From assembly GCF_001039355.2 (NCBI RefSeq), contig NW_019775840.1, positions 82,219 through 146,218 of the forward strand: 64,000 nt of DNA, read 5' to 3'. The position numbers and the translations under genes are program-made. Every line of letters begins with the position of its first letter. The first letter of the stretch is position 1. The notes beneath the pieces are model-generated. The model had not been told where the DNA came from and ran no database searches. It saw only the letters and a program-made list of their open reading frames with translations. Of this stretch, positions 1-13,090 are shown one piece after another. The stretch comes from Lingula anatina (Eukaryota > Brachiopoda > Lingulata > Lingulida > Lingulidae).

Positions 1-897
1 ATATTTGATTATATCTGATTGGCCAATGACCACTCCCAACAGCATTGTTTCAATTAATGACATAATTAAATGCCATATGAGCCGGTCGTCTAGCTACCAA
101 GTTTAGTCACCTTCGTTATCTTGTCTAATCTTGAAACGAGCCTCTGAAAGGTACCGCACATATATTTCCTATTCATTATTTGATTTTATCATTTTATCTT
201 AATTACAGAATATGTCAACTTATATCCATAATTTCCTTCAGGGATATGGATTATAACATATTGTTTTACGATCGGGTTCAGAGCAAAACTTTATTGAACA
301 ATGAAGTCAACTGTAGCTGATATATTATCTTAATACAGCATATAAAGCCTTATTTTATAAGCAACAATATAGTGTGCATGTACCTACCGTATTCGCATGT
401 TTCGCCTTGAAAACCGGAAGTACAAGAGCATCGAAACGTAGTTGCCAAATTCACACAGAAGGCACCATTTTTGCAGGGTGAGCTAAGGCAATGGTCGACC
501 CCTATAAATTAAGGCAAAATGGATGCGTTTAAGCTTAATTCGTCACCAAGTGTTGTAGTTTTTAAAGACCATCAGCATTAACGAATTTCCTTAATTATTT
601 ATGTGTGGGGGTAATTATTTCTATGGAAAGTCAACAGTTACATGTGCTTCTTAACGTCAAATTAATGCCCTTGCCTCTATTTTATCACATGAATGCATGC
701 ATGAAACCGTTTGACCATTTACTGCATTTTTTCTTACCTTCACATCAAACAGCCATGAGATGAGAGATATTAGATTTATGCAATTGTAAATATACGAATT
801 AAAGGAATTTTTTGTTGTTAAATGAGAGACTGCAGATGGGTAAAAACTCTTTAAATATTTTTTGGGTACTTTCATATTTAAAAGTCTACAGTCAATC

Positions 898-940
<43 letters not shown>

Positions 941-2286
941 GAACGTGTGCAGGATGGGAACACTCAGACTGCTATGAAGGGAGATGAGTCATTTTCCACA
1001 GATTCAACTTTCTTTAAATAATGACCGATACTGCATTCGGATCGAGACCGAATTGCTTTAGTCGTGTCGTCCTTATTTGTTACACAGTAATACCCGTATA
1101 TCCAGATGGGCAGCTGATAGAATACAGGAGAGCATGTAATTAACATATTCACTACCTACTGTTTTCACAATATGTGCCTTGGTAATCCAGGGAACAAAAA
1201 CATCGGAACGAGGCCACTGAGTTCTCGCACGTGCCACCATTTCTGCAAGGTTTGCTTCGGCAATGGTCGGTCACTGAAATACATATACAGTTGTGTATGT
1301 ATTTATACAGTCAAGTCCCATGATATTAACAGTTTACCACGCCACATGCACATTAAAAGTTGATTTCCTCTCGCAAAAATTAATGAATATATATTTTTAC
1401 CATTCACAATGGAAAACCCTTCCCCCTTTCCTTGTTTAACGTATTTTAATACTTAAAATACAATTAAAGGCAACTTCAACAATTGATAGCATAAAACATA
1501 CTGTAAATGATAAAATGAACGTTAACGAAATACCAAGACGGTAGGTACTTTTAAAATTCTTTGTCAAATATTTCCATACAATACTTAAAATCTCATGCAT
1601 CATCTGTCCTTTACTTACAATTTGAACCATTCCTTGATGAAACCAAACTCTCATTATTCAGGTCCTGTTCTTGGCCTATTCCCTTAGGGTTAAAGGCAAG
1701 TGACCAAGCAACAATAGCAACCAGTGCGGCACATACTATTCCTACTATCACCAATGCAATGAGCAACCGCCTGTTGATCTGAGACTTTTTTGGCTGAGTT
1801 ATCTCTTTGGGAGGTGTAGTTCCTCTCTCGATTGGCTGAGAAATTCTTAAACTCTCGTACACATTTGTTGTCCCCGCTGGAGCAAGGTTCACATCCGGTG
1901 ACGATCCGTACGCTACATTCGCATAAGTGGCGTTTTGATTTTGAGGACTGGTAATTCCTTTATTATCTAGAGAATGTTACAGTATGATTTCATAATTTAA
2001 TTGACAAATTTAGCTGTTTTAAACCAATTTGAACGTGCATCAGATTGATAACATGAAGCAAAGATGTATGTATTTAAAAAACAATCTAAAAGAAAAACTA
2101 CTGATTTGATTCACTTCTTTCAATGTTTTCTAAAACAGGACATATATTCCTGTATGCATTCTCCCTCAAATTAACAATTCTTTAGCTCAAATTTAATATA
2201 CATTTCCAATAGTAAAGATTAAATACTAGTGGGAGCATACCTTTTTTGTCTCTCATATTTACATTATTCCAAAGTTAAAAAGGGTT
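1..2286 (-). CDS. Gene A (5' part): type II membrane EGF/SRCR-family receptor, runs off the left edge
   Basis: Exons on the minus strand: start exon 2241-2286 (coding 2241-2256, MRDKK plus a split codon), tail/membrane exon 1619-1966, EGF type a 1160-1273, EGF type a 388-501. All junctions are GT/AG and phase 1. The start exon has acceptor TTTATTTCAG and donor GTATGC, as in genes B to E. The tail has TYANVAY and [10 protein letters not shown] precedes a ~25-residue hydrophobic segment, so N-in topology is inferred. Both EGF exons keep six cysteines. An EGF type d remnant sits at about 1080-1140, just beyond the first EGF exon. More EGF exons and the SRCR exon should lie left of base 1. No non-coding first exon was found upstream. 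Confidence 0.8.
901..939. repeat. Poly-A tract
   Basis: 39 A in a row. Confidence 0.95.
1080..1140 (-). pseudogene. EGF type d exon remnant in gene A
   Basis: The minus strand reads SCPSGYTG, the C-terminal half of an EGF type d domain, but then reaches a stop where the last cysteine should be. There is no acceptor or N-terminal half. Confidence 0.55.
1619..1966 (-). CDS. Gene A exon: cytoplasmic tail and transmembrane segment
   Basis: This 348-base exon is exactly as long as its counterpart in gene C. It encodes a ~60-residue polar tail, one membrane segment (core [18 protein letters not shown]) and a short juxtamembrane stretch. The basic run SQINRR lies before the membrane span. It ends at a strong donor, GTAAGT. 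Unlike genes C and D, the residue two before the Tyr of YESL is Asn, so the ITIM consensus is not met here. Confidence 0.85.
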
Positions 2287-5200
2287 CTGAAATAAAAAAT
2301 GCATACATTTACAAATTATGCAAAATACATGTGCCCGTGATAGTCATTAACAATGTTCTCGTATTCTTTTATTATCTGCTTTACTTAACAGAAAATATGA
2401 ATATTCTCTTTTTGTTTTTCACAATAGACAATGCAGTAATCCAATAACTACAAAAACACTATGATCAATACCGCCCACCGATCTTTATTTTTATATTGAT
2501 CAGTACAAGATGACACAGATCAATTACTCTGATATGAGGGACATTAAATACATAAAGGACGTGAATGGGGTAAAATATTTGAAAAAACAATAATAGAGAT
2601 GCGAGTGCCAATGGAAATACTTATAAAAATGTATTCGATGTAGTCGGAATATTTGCGTCATTAGAAATATATTCTCATTCTTTGACTCGTCACTGCACTT
2701 GTATTGTGTTTCCTACCATCTCTATTAAAAATACAATTCCAAACGAATCTGTATCATTCGTTATGACCTGTGTTCATTCTATCAATTTCCAAAACACCTT
2801 TCGTGCAATATATCTTTTTGTGTCCTTTATATTACCACTTGGCTGTTTTTTTTTTTTTTTTCTGAGGGGATATCTCAATATGTAAAGACTTCACACTTAA
2901 AATGTTCCCTACATTCGAAAAGAAATAACAATATCTGGTACGCAGCCTTATATAAAAATCCCAAATATCTTTAAAGGGGTACAGAAAACACATGACTTTT
3001 TTTTTTGAAGCCTTTAATGCAGTTTAAATATGATCATAAACAACCTGCTTACTCCCCAATGTATTTAGATTTCATTGACCCGTAGGTATATTATCTAATC
3101 CTTGCACAATAGAGAACTCATATGTAAACACCCTTATCGTTTTTGTCGTATCAATGAGGTCAACGAATACCTATTGGATAAAATGTTGAGCAATACATTT
3201 AACATCGTGTATGTCAAAGTTTCATTCTTTGTTTTAGATTAATCTTTGACGAACGATTTTCGTTGATTACATATGTTGATTGCTTCAGAGGTTTGATACC
3301 GTAGGATATATTTCCTAATCTACTTAGATAATTTAGAAATAAACATTGTCATATCGATTTCAAATTAAGATCTCCCCTCGCCTGAATAGCTATCAACGCC
3401 GATTTAAACCATATTTTATTTAAACCGGTGCCAGGAAACTTTCGTGAGAGGCTTGCTTTTTATTTTAATTGAAACATTGTAATTAGGGGCTTAAACCTTC
3501 TAATAAAAAAGTACCATGATAACTTTCACGATAACTTTCAATTATCTACTGATTTACAGAGCTATATCAAAAACCGACCATTCTCTCATATCATACCGAT
3601 TCACAAAGCAGCAAAATCGATAACAAATGCTTGGCCAGAGGGCGCGGAGTGGTACCTGTAAATAAAACTATAAAATAGGGGTTGTGGTTACTTTTATTGT
3701 GCTTATATTAAGATAAGCATTTTACACCAACAAACCTGGAAAGGGTAAACCGCTAAAAGGAATATATTTATAACGCATGGAGCCCCAAATTGTATCGAAG
3801 GCGACTCTTTGGATTGGAAGGTACCGGTTGCCTCTAATAGAAATCCCATTATTGAGGTTGATATCAGACATTATAATTTGATACACAAAATGTGCAGAAT
3901 GGCAAACCTTTATTTTAGATTAGTGAGCCGACACACAAAACCAATGTAATGTTGCAGAATAGAGATTGGCTGGTTTTCAAACGTTAAACAATGAGATTGC
4001 ATATCTAAAATCACTATGATGAGGAACGATATCTAATCTGCCTCATGTTTTGACGACTGCATAATAAGGTTATAAATCAATATAGGCAGCAAATTTTGAG
4101 TATTATTGATTATTGATTGATTATTGATCTGGATCACCACCAAAAACTTATCATTCTAAGTTAACCCATTTCTGATCTACCCTGAAAATTTCACCAAAAT
4201 CTACCCACAACTTTTTGAGTTATGTTGATGATTGGTTTTTGATTATTGATCATTGATTGATTATTGATCCGTTACCACCAAATACTAAACATCTCCTCCT
4301 TGGCCCACTAAAAATTTCATCAAAATCGGTCCGTAACCTTTTCAGTTATACTGATGACAGACAAACAGACAGACAAACAGGGGTGAAAACATAACCTCCT
4401 TGGCGGAGGCAACAATGACTACAATATGTATTCAAATTTTACTCAAGCCTACTTCAATCACCATTTTTGCTTACTAGCGCATATTAATAGCATATGTATT
4501 TAAAAGGTTGATAATACGCACGTTTTGTTGACAAGTAAGCGGTATCTCTCATACACCATAATTGTCCTTCCTGGTTGATTGCGAGTACACCACGTAACCC
4601 GAAACAATATGTAGCATAACACCTCACGTCAGCCTAACATAAGTGGGTGCACATCTTTGGGGGTCAAACTCCATACCGGAAATCCTCAAAGAAGCACTTG
4701 TTTATATGCTCTATGAGATACTTCAGTATTAAACAATTAAGTCCTCAGACATGCTATAAAACTCAAAAATAATTAAATAAACTACCAGTCAGGTGAAAGA
4801 GCACCTGTAAATTTACACTGTATTCGGTAACAGTGGACCACAATGCAACTGGTTTTCCCTTGTGGACGTCAAATTATCCTGCTAATCATATGTGTTAGTT
4901 GAGCCGCCTTGACATACTATACCAGTACATTTAAAGCAATGATGACGTGTGCAATTGCTCAATTATGACTTGTCAGAGCAATATTTGGTAAACACAAGTA
5001 AGATAGAAAGGTTAATGGTCAACTGCTTTTTTTATTCTATAAGAATGATTTTTGATGACTTTGGAGCTAGAAGATACACTTTCTGCTATTTCCGCCTCCC
5101 ATACATGCGTCATATATACTAAACTACGTTCGGTTTCGCCTTGATTGTCACCTTGAAATCAATTGTTATTTAATAAAAAACAAACATTTTCAAATGATAT

Positions 5201-5971
5201 CTCACTGCATTTGCAAAAGGTGATTTTTGTGGTTATTACGAATGCCCTCACGTCACAGTAAGATAGTATTTTTAAACTGAAATGTGAACACTTATGAAAC
5301 ACAATATCTTTCTCTGACGTAACCAAGAAACATAAAGACGTAATATATTTTTAACCAATGTAAGTGAATGAAATATACATAATCAATCAAACGACTGACC
5401 AGTCAGAGGAAAGGACACATGTCAAATCAGATGATAAGCAATATGCAGATTACAACGATATTGCAAGTCCTGATGTAATTTCGGAGGAAATTGGTATTCA
5501 GGATTCAAATTAAATAATTGTTCACAAACAATTACTAACTTTCACTTTCAATCAAAACGTTGTTTTGCAGAACGCAGGAAAATGCAATGGACCTCTGCTG
5601 CAAGGACATTGACCTGAGCCAATATCAATATATTTATAAACAGTAAATTATAAGTTTATTTATGTCTCCTCCATCCCAGTCTACCACAAACTTTCATAGT
5701 CCCATTCGTAACATGAGAGAAGGTTGCAAAGACTATCGATTGTTCGAGATTTGGCCAAACAAGGCCGCATTTATTATATAAACTCACTATCCTAATAATT
5801 TTAACAATAATAACAATGTACCAATTGTTGCCCGCATTAAATGTTATGGCCTTAGGGATAAAAATTATATATGAAATATTCAATAAGACTCATCATCCTA
5901 AAAATTATGATGTGACGAGTCAGCCAAAGTTTTTATTTTCAAACAACAAACTTTTCTAGGATAAGAGGTCT
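2287..5971. other. Upstream flank or first intron of gene A, no gene seen
   Basis: No coding exon is recognisable. About 3070-3160 resembles the intron-1 block of other copies (compare 13620-13740: GT.TTGTCTAATnCC followed by a Ca-rich stretch). About 4870-5160 resembles the spacer at 15060-15260. A repeat occupies 4103-4416. The rest is AT-rich sequence in which I see nothing further. Confidence 0.4.
4103..4416 (+). repeat. Interspersed repeat, two diverged tandem units
   Basis: Two units (about 4103-4233 and 4234-4416) share ATTATTGAT runs, a 'tcaccaccaaa' stretch and 'aaaatttca.caaaatc'. The second ends in ACAGACAGACAAACAG followed by AACCTCCTTGGCGGAGG. This type of end is familiar from interspersed repeats of marine invertebrates; the family is not identified. 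Confidence 0.55.
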
Positions 5972-6022
5972 CACCTTGTGAGTTTGTCCCACGGTACCTG
6001 ACAGAACACAAACATCGATAGG
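5972..6022 (-). pseudogene. EGF type c exon remnant between genes A and B
   Basis: The minus strand encodes YRCLCSVRYRGTNSQG followed by a GTGAGA donor, matching the end of EGF type c exons, but the last cysteine is serine and the first half is missing. It is debris of a gene once present between A and B. Confidence 0.6.
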
Positions 6023-6452
6023 GCGTCCCACTTAGATAACGGCACAGGAGTGCAGCCCAGTAATTAAGTATGCTAGTAATTAAGTATGCCAGTTTTCGCG
6101 ATTAAATCTTGTTCAGGGATGCAGTTTTGCACCATACCGATTAAAAATAGAATATAGATAGAACTAGAAATTGTTAAATTGATGATAAAAGTTTTGATTG
6201 ACTCGCGCATATACACGGCAACGAGAAATATAAAATCTGATATATCCCAGGGGGATTTTTCTTGTTTTAATTCACAGAGGTAGGTGCATTGATGAATATT
6301 TAGATGAAGCAAAATCTTTATTTTGGTATCTGGATGATAATAAACACTTGGAGTACCCTTGAAGATGCTTCCTTCGAGATAACATTGCACAGCAAAACAC
6401 GCAATTCCAAAATGACATAAAGATACCGTGTACCTAAATTATCCACTTTAAA

Positions 6453-7463
6453 GGCCACACTTTTTATTTTTATGGATGACATCCTGCGCGCGCACCGTTT
6501 TTCGTCCGTTCTCAAAAAAAAAAAAAAAAAAGAAAAAAAAATCCCACCCCCAAGGAAGTCGGTTGTCGCAAACGTCGTTATTGAATTTGCCGGAAAATGC
6601 AATCGGCAATCCTCGGCTAATTCCGCAAGCTCCAAACTGTCATTGTCGACTGCGGAGACATCCGAGTAGTTCCGAGTGCGGAAAATGAGCTTTCTGCGCA
6701 TGCGTATTATCACCACGTGGAAATATGGCCGCTTTGCCGTCAAATTCATCTCTAGCATTAATTTCAAAATACACGACAATTAAAGTCATAAAGAGAATGG
6801 GGGCCGTCGTTTTGGATTGGTTTGCCATTGATATTGGACATGGGGATGTCACCCTTTAACAATTATACGAAAGGCTGGCCGCGGCCAGCGATCATCGCAT
6901 CATTTTTTGTAACGAAAAAAGGGTCAACAAGAGCGTCGTGGTATTTAGTGGACTGAAGGTCGGACAGGCCACCAGATAGTTGGCTGCTACGTGTGAGTCG
7001 AAGTAGACAAAATGGCATCGACCGAAATTACCTTTTTTAGATTTGGTAGTAGGAAGCATAGGCCTATCTTTGCTTTATTTTTTTTAACAATTCTGTGAAG
7101 TGTTTACAATGCTTTAATTTTCTGAGAGTACACATAAAGACACGCTGTTTATTTGATATTTGTTTTATTGATTGCTATACCAACAGAATGCATGAAATAA
7201 CCTTAAATAGATTTGGTAATATGCATATATATTCATGACTTTTTACCTTTCTACGAAGTAGGCCCTATTCACAATGCTTTAATATTTTGAGAGCATGGAT
7301 ATGTTGTATGGATATTGTTAGTTTGATACGTGTTTCTGTGGTAAATTAGTGTTTCCAGCTGTGTACTGAAAACATAACTTTTCTTAAGCATTTTTTTTCG
7401 CCCGCTCTCGCCGATTTTGGGGTCCCCAGAGGATGTCATCCATAAAAATAAAAAAGTGTGGCC
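6453..7463. mobile_element. Non-autonomous DNA transposon, copy 1 (TIR GGCCACACTTTTT)
   Basis: The ~1-kb element starts GGCCACACTTTTTATTTTTA and ends with its reverse complement; the inverted repeat extends through TGGATGACATCC. A second copy is at 33173-34291. The interior has no intact ORF. This copy contains about 80 extra bases (6590-6680) that the other copy lacks and that resemble sequence upstream of the RecQ-like ORF at 63640-63720. Confidence 0.8.
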
Positions 7464-7610
7464 TTATTGCTATTTCATGGTCTCACTGGTTATACGTCAG
7501 CCTACCGATACAGGGTCGCTTCTCACCTTGGTTGATGAGTCAAAAACCATACCTCAGTCCGACATAATAAAAACAACATCAACTTCGGTTTAGCATTTTT
7601 AAAAAACGAA

Positions 7611-7616
7611 TTTATT
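7611..7616 (-). terminator. Candidate polyadenylation signal of gene B
   Basis: AATAAA on the minus strand lies in a context (AATAAATTCG) conserved at the 3' end of gene D (38822-38827), about 1.2 kb after the gene B stop codon. Confidence 0.4.
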
Positions 7617-8784
7617 GAAATCTAAAAAAAACACTCAATATAGTAGAATGTATGTAGACGTAGGTAAATTAAATTTTACGAAATTTTCAACCATTTCCCC
7701 TGTACCATATAATTGTAGGTAGATTTTAAACAAAGTCTTCAAATATAGTTGTTGAAAATACATTTTGATAAACAATATGTTGATTTTCACATTCTACGTA
7801 TTCTTGAATTTGTATCATAAGGTAATTTCCCAAAAAGATATACATAATAACTAGCTTTCCATTACAGGTTTTTCGATGCAATTGGCAGTTATGTCACGCA
7901 CTGCTGAAATGTACATACGAGGTATAATCCTAAGCTACGCTAAAAGATGCATTCTACTCTTACTCTAAACTAAAACGCTACTTCAATAATAATGCAAAGT
8001 TGATAACATTGACCATAAAATATTTGATGCTATTTTAAACAGTCTTAAAAACTAATAATCATTTATCAAGCTTCGATTGTATACAGGCAATTTCAGACTT
8101 ACTAAAATGGACTTAGAAGAGCCCCGGTGAGTCGCCGTTAAAAGGAAGAATTAAACATAAAACAACGGGCTGGTCACGTGGCTGGTCAGAGGAGGTACCG
8201 ATGTTACTTGGAAGTGATTAAAGAACCCATCACACTTGACCAATGCTCCACTTGACCGGCTGAGTGGGTCACTGACATTAATTTCCTTGGTGAAGATCAA
8301 GACCGTTCTGTTATTGCTTTGTATTTACAACACTTATCTTTTTCTCCCATTATGTGAAATCACGATACTGGATGAATCAGAACATTCACTGTCTAATCCA
8401 ATGTGTCTTTCAAGGCTGGACCAATACAGCCTACTGGGCATTATACCAATATAGCTTATAAACTACAATTGTACACCTACATGAGTCAATGTCCAGAAGG
8501 ATTTTGAGGGCACGTGGCTGTCCCACAACGTATCAATTCTGACATGACATAATTTATGTAAGGGTAAAGCACTGGTTAGTAAATCTGCGGTGATTTTCTT
8601 TTTTTTTTTCTTGCATGAACAAAATATCAACAAATAACAAAATTAAAAAAAAATTGTGAAAATTGTGAAAAAAAACAGAGTGCGGATATGTTACTTTTCT
8701 CTCCCCCCGTATAAGGTTCACTAAGCCACTGACTAGGATGGGGGAATTGACGCTTTTCTAAATAGACCGTTTTAAGATGCATAG

Positions 8785-9119
8785 TCAAAAACAAAGAACG
8801 CCAGCGTCTTCACCGTGACTACAGTCTTCAACAGCCCAACCGTTGTGACGACATGACCCAAAATTGGATTTTGAGCCTATGCAACCGACATTGTCCAACC
8901 AAATGGTTCCTTTACCTTGCCCAAAATATGCACGTTCTACAGCAAGTGCGTTGGAATATGGAAGATTTAAGGACTTGCAGAAAATTCTGGCATCAGTGTT
9001 ATCCCAGCTGTCATCGCAAACTGTTCCCCAGTCTCCATTATGGTACACTTCTACCCTACCACCGTATTTGTCATTGATATTTATTCCAATAAGACGGTAC
9101 GGGTGACTGGACACAAAAG
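8785..9119 (-). CDS. Gene B SRCR exon (group A, six Cys)
   Basis: The single exon encodes a complete SRCR domain: [70 protein letters not shown], then the stop. The acceptor is TTCCAG. The exon is intact but, if the EGF c frameshift is real, it is read out of frame in the full transcript. Confidence 0.85.
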
Positions 9120-11331
9120 CTGGAATGTTCAAACAAAACATTTTTAAAGAGAGAGTGTTTCATTTATGATCCATTTATCTTCGCTTTATCTTTTTTGTGA
9201 GCTATATTCTGCCATATCATGACTAAATAATATTGTCCTATCATTCTGTATTTAATAAAGCAAATTTTTATTCAATTCCATTTGCGTTTGAATAACATCT
9301 CTTTCCAGACACAATCTAGCGAGTTATATCAAATTATATTTCATGTATGTTGTTTTTCGTTTACCTGATTCACAATTCTTGCCTGTATATCTGGAAGGAC
9401 AGCTGCAGGAATACGTGAAAGTTGCATTCCTACAAATGGCGCCATTCTGACATGGTCGGCTGCGACAATGATCTACTTCTGTAACAAATAAGGTAATTTT
9501 TGTTATCATGTTCTTGTTACTTTCATTGTCCTTTATCACGTATGCAATTCATAAAATGCATTATCTTCATATATGGCTTTCATCGTACAAATCCTATCTA
9601 TTATAATCCAAACATGCTTGTATATTTAATTTCAAGTCTCACCTTGGCGGTTAGTCCCGTAGTATATCCGGTAGAACACAAACATCGATAAGAATTAACC
9701 ATGTCAACACACGTCACACCATTCTGACAAGGACGACTGGAACATTCACCGATTTCTAAAATTGCACGATATTTGGTCAAATGAAAAAAATACCAGAATT
9801 TTTTTTATGGAAAAGAAAAAAAAAACGCACTCACTATCCACATAACACAGGTTGGTGCATTTAAAATGTCGTTTATACCAAAACGCTATGCGCCATCTGT
9901 ATGGGTCTTATAAAAATGAATATGCATGTCTTAACTTAAATCCGATTTTGTTTTACTAAAATCCGATTTTGTTTTAATCTTGCATAATTGCTATTGAATA
10001 TCCTACCGAGTTGGCAGTATGTTCCAGTAAAACCACGTTGGCAACTGCAGTGAAAACCGCCATAGCTGTTTCTACAGGCAGCACCACTAGCACATGGGCT
10101 ATTTAAGCATTTATTTATATCTGGAATGAAACGAAATGGATTTGCACCTAAGACTTTATTTTGCAGTTCATTTCAATGAAATTGCTTCGCCTTAGTTATG
10201 AAACGTATGTTTCTTGACATTTTGTACCTTTCCGTCAATGGGATTCATAGGAAAGAGGTTTTTAATGTTTTTGAAAGAAAGACAACGAAAGCAGATGACT
10301 TGCTTGAGGTAAAGCGTACAAATTACGAATATAGAATAGATGTCTATCGTAAGTTTTCATCCAAATTAGTTCAATCTGTGAATCGTGATGTCATAAGAAA
10401 AACCGATTTGTATAAGCACTTACCGACTTCACACCTTGCGCCGTGGAATCCAGAAGTACAAGAACACCGAAACGAACCCACCAGGTCTACACACAAGGCG
10501 CCATTTTTGCATGGATGACTCAGGCAATGTTTGGTCACTTTGGAAAAAATAAAAACCTGATTAGATTCTATTACATAAATGTTATGGAATATATCTGAGA
10601 GATAATAAATTTTAATTTTCTGTGTGTATATTGTTTGGAATTTATGAAATTTAGCTCCTATTTGCTATGTGAAAGTAAAGCAATACCTTCGTTGATTTTT
10701 AAATCATTGGAAAAAAATATATATAAAAAGATTCCACTGTTTTTCCACTTTCCCACCTCCTCATCACACAGATATAAAAGGGGTAACCCATTTAGAACAC
10801 GTTTTTTTTTTACAAATGATTATTATCTACTGAAAAGGCAGAATTGTGATCTTTAATTTTGATCTTTAATTGTGATCTTTACTTTTAGAATACCCGTAAA
10901 ATTCGAACAATTTTAGTGCTTTTGATGAAGCTATTGGTGTAACTCTTACTTGTTTCACAATTACTTCCGGTGTATCCATGAGGACAGCTACAAGAATAGG
11001 TGCTAGCATGAGTATTGCACTTGGCGCCATTTTGGCAAGGACGGCTGCTACAAAGATCTTTCTCTGTAATATAAAACATATCGTAGCACGTAGTTATAGA
11101 ACTAGGTAATGCAACAATTTTGTGTGTTTGAGACTATAATTCTGCAAACTATCAACTTTTAAGTATTTTTTTCATTTATCAGTATTCAGTTTTTTTTTCT
11201 TAATTAAAGTATATTACCAAGTTGACACAATTTGCCGGTAAAACCAGGAGGACAACTGCAGTTAAAACCATCATGGGTCTTTCGACAGGTGGCGCCCCTG
11301 GCACATGGGTTGTTCATGCATCCATTCATAT

Positions 11332-12011
11332 CTGAAAATGAACAAGTATGTGTCTGTATCTTAAAATTATCAAATATTCTGTCACATTTTATGTTACAGT
11401 TCTTTGTATAGTGCAAAGTTATAGACCTCAAAGTTAAGAGGTCACTCAGAATGAGAAGAGCCGAATGCAGGCTAGGCCACGACCTAAATATGGCGGACCT
11501 ACATGAAAGGAAGACCGCTTAATCATGTAATGGTCTCTCCTCCTTTCGCACGGTTCCCCACGCGTCGACCCTTGACCGGTTGCATTGAGCCTAGATTTAA
11601 TTACTGTGCCCCTGCAGGGACGAAGCGTGGGAGGCGTTTGTGAGAGACCATTTCCCTATAACATAACACAGCTGAATAAATTATTCTAGCTCTGACGTAA
11701 CATAGCCTGTTTTCATTATTCCACATGTAAGTAACGCATGCACTTTACAACGAAGAAAAATAATCCATGCTTATTGGCACTGTGCGACGACTTGGACGTC
11801 ATATTCAAAATTAATTAAATTGATTAAAGTGGGAAGCTAATATATTTATCTTCGAAGAGTATATTAAATAAATATATCTCACAAGACAACTTTTTTCAGT
11901 TATACTCCTTCAACATAGTTATTTTTATAGCTTAAATGACAAACATTTTTATAGAATCAACTCCAATTTACTCATATTCATTATATGAAGCGTAAGTTCC
12001 TGGATGCATAC
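11332..12011. other. Site of the lost membrane exon of gene B
   Basis: Genes A, C, D and E have their tail/membrane exon here, but none is recognisable in gene B. About 11430-11460 stops matching the paralogues, a foldback element fills about 11462-11652, and 11655-11760 again matches the gene D intron (44065-44160). Confidence 0.7.
11462..11652. mobile_element. Foldback/MITE-like element
   Basis: ATGGTCTCTC (about 11530) and GAGAGACCAT (about 11642) form inverted ends around a GC-richer core with CCCCACGC and GCGTGGGA. The segment AAATATGGCGGACCTACATG (about 11487) recurs in reverse complement near 52000-52020, and the core recurs at 51895-51975. Confidence 0.6.
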
Positions 12012-12264
12012 CTTTTCTGTCTGCCATGTGAAATTTCTTCGAAGTTGAAGAGCTGCGCTGAAATAATAAAATGCTGTAGAGTCACAGCTGGCAAAATTAC
12101 CGCATTTTTGAAACAGAAAAAAATCAAAATGAACATTTTTGCATCTACGACACAATTCACATTGTCTTTATTAAAATCACTAAAGCGGTTTGAAAAGCAT
12201 TTTATCACATGTTTACGTTTCCCTGCGTTAGTATTTTATGACGTAAAATGGCATCACGTGGAAT

Positions 12265-12330
12265 GATATAAATGCAAAACAAAAGTGGCCCAAGAACACT
12301 ACTTTGTAGGGCCCCTAAAACAAGTTGTGA
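12265..12330 (-). pseudogene. LINE reverse transcriptase relic
   Basis: The minus strand reads GALQSSVLGPLLFCIY, a diverged form of the RT motif GxPQGSVLGPLLF of CR1/L2-like non-LTR retrotransposons. Flanking sequence is degenerate. Confidence 0.6.
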
Positions 12331-13024
12331 AAGATCAGAAAGTATGTCATTTACCGAAATTTGCTGTGACCTCCCAGTGAGGTATGAACGAAGAAACGCA
12401 ATGTTATGTTGCCCTTTTCCCTGTTTGTGTTGATAGTTTTATGTACATATAAATTTACACCTGGCACTGTTATCATAAATTGGGGGAAATGTGCTGGAAG
12501 TTATGTTTTTAACTGTACTTTTAAAAATAATTCAGTCCGTAAATGTAGATTTCTGAGGACTGATATATTGAGAAAGTTATGTCTCGAATTATGCTCACAA
12601 TTTCAGTGTATCAAAAAAACTTCAAATGTAATTATTGTAGATTTACGTTAATGCTTAAAGCCATTTACATACAGTATAGATAGCTGCTGACCTATTTGCG
12701 GTGACAACTTTATGTTGTCTGTTAATTGCCACCTGATATATTTAAACCTATTGTGTCAAAAAAAAAAAAAAAAAAGACGTAAAGGTTAAAAGAAAAGGTA
12801 GTTTGCATTGTATGGCTGCTCTGATAAATCGCCAGACTTTACAGTTTATGTCTGATCTATATGGATCTGTTCAATCATGAGATGATCTGGATCATACAGT
12901 GCATAAAACGCCTTGGTCATTTATGTTCAATTACGTGCCGTTTTTTTGGTAGGTTGCCGTTTTGTCACCAAAGGTAGGTTATGACTAACTTGTTGACAGT
13001 CATGTTTTTTAACTGATACCAACT

Positions 13025-13090
13025 GATAGCTGTGGCCCAAGGACACTGCCACGGGGCACCCCAATATATGTTAAGAAAAATCAAGCAGAT
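13025..13090 (-). pseudogene. LINE reverse transcriptase relic
   Basis: The minus strand reads IGVPRGSVLGPQLS, the same RT motif as at 12265-12330, probably a second fragment of the same or a related non-LTR element. Confidence 0.6.

Larger units (their letters stand above)
8785..12057 (-). pseudogene. Gene B: decaying EGF/SRCR receptor copy without membrane exon
   Basis: Exons on the minus strand: start exon 12012-12057 (coding 12012-12027, MADRK), EGF b 11218-11331, EGF d 10950-11063, EGF a 10424-10537, EGF b 10007-10120, EGF c 9643-9755, EGF d 9365-9478, SRCR 8785-9119. Three lesions suggest a pseudogene. The tail/membrane exon is absent between 11331 and 12012, where a foldback element lies. 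EGF c (9643-9755) is 113 instead of 111 bases; the 2 extra bases shift EGF d and SRCR out of frame and its last Cys codon is changed. The first-exon copy at 14205-14340 has lost its donor. The remaining EGF exons and the SRCR are open, so decay looks recent. An alternative is a soluble isoform using other exons. Confidence 0.8.

Noticed and set aside
6318-6779. 153-residue minus-strand ORF
   Set aside because: It crosses the boundary of the MITE and a poly-A tract; no domain; chance.
8864-9106. Plus-strand ORFs opposite the SRCR exons
   Set aside because: They are antisense shadows of the SRCR reading frame; cysteine spacing and splice sites support only the minus strand.
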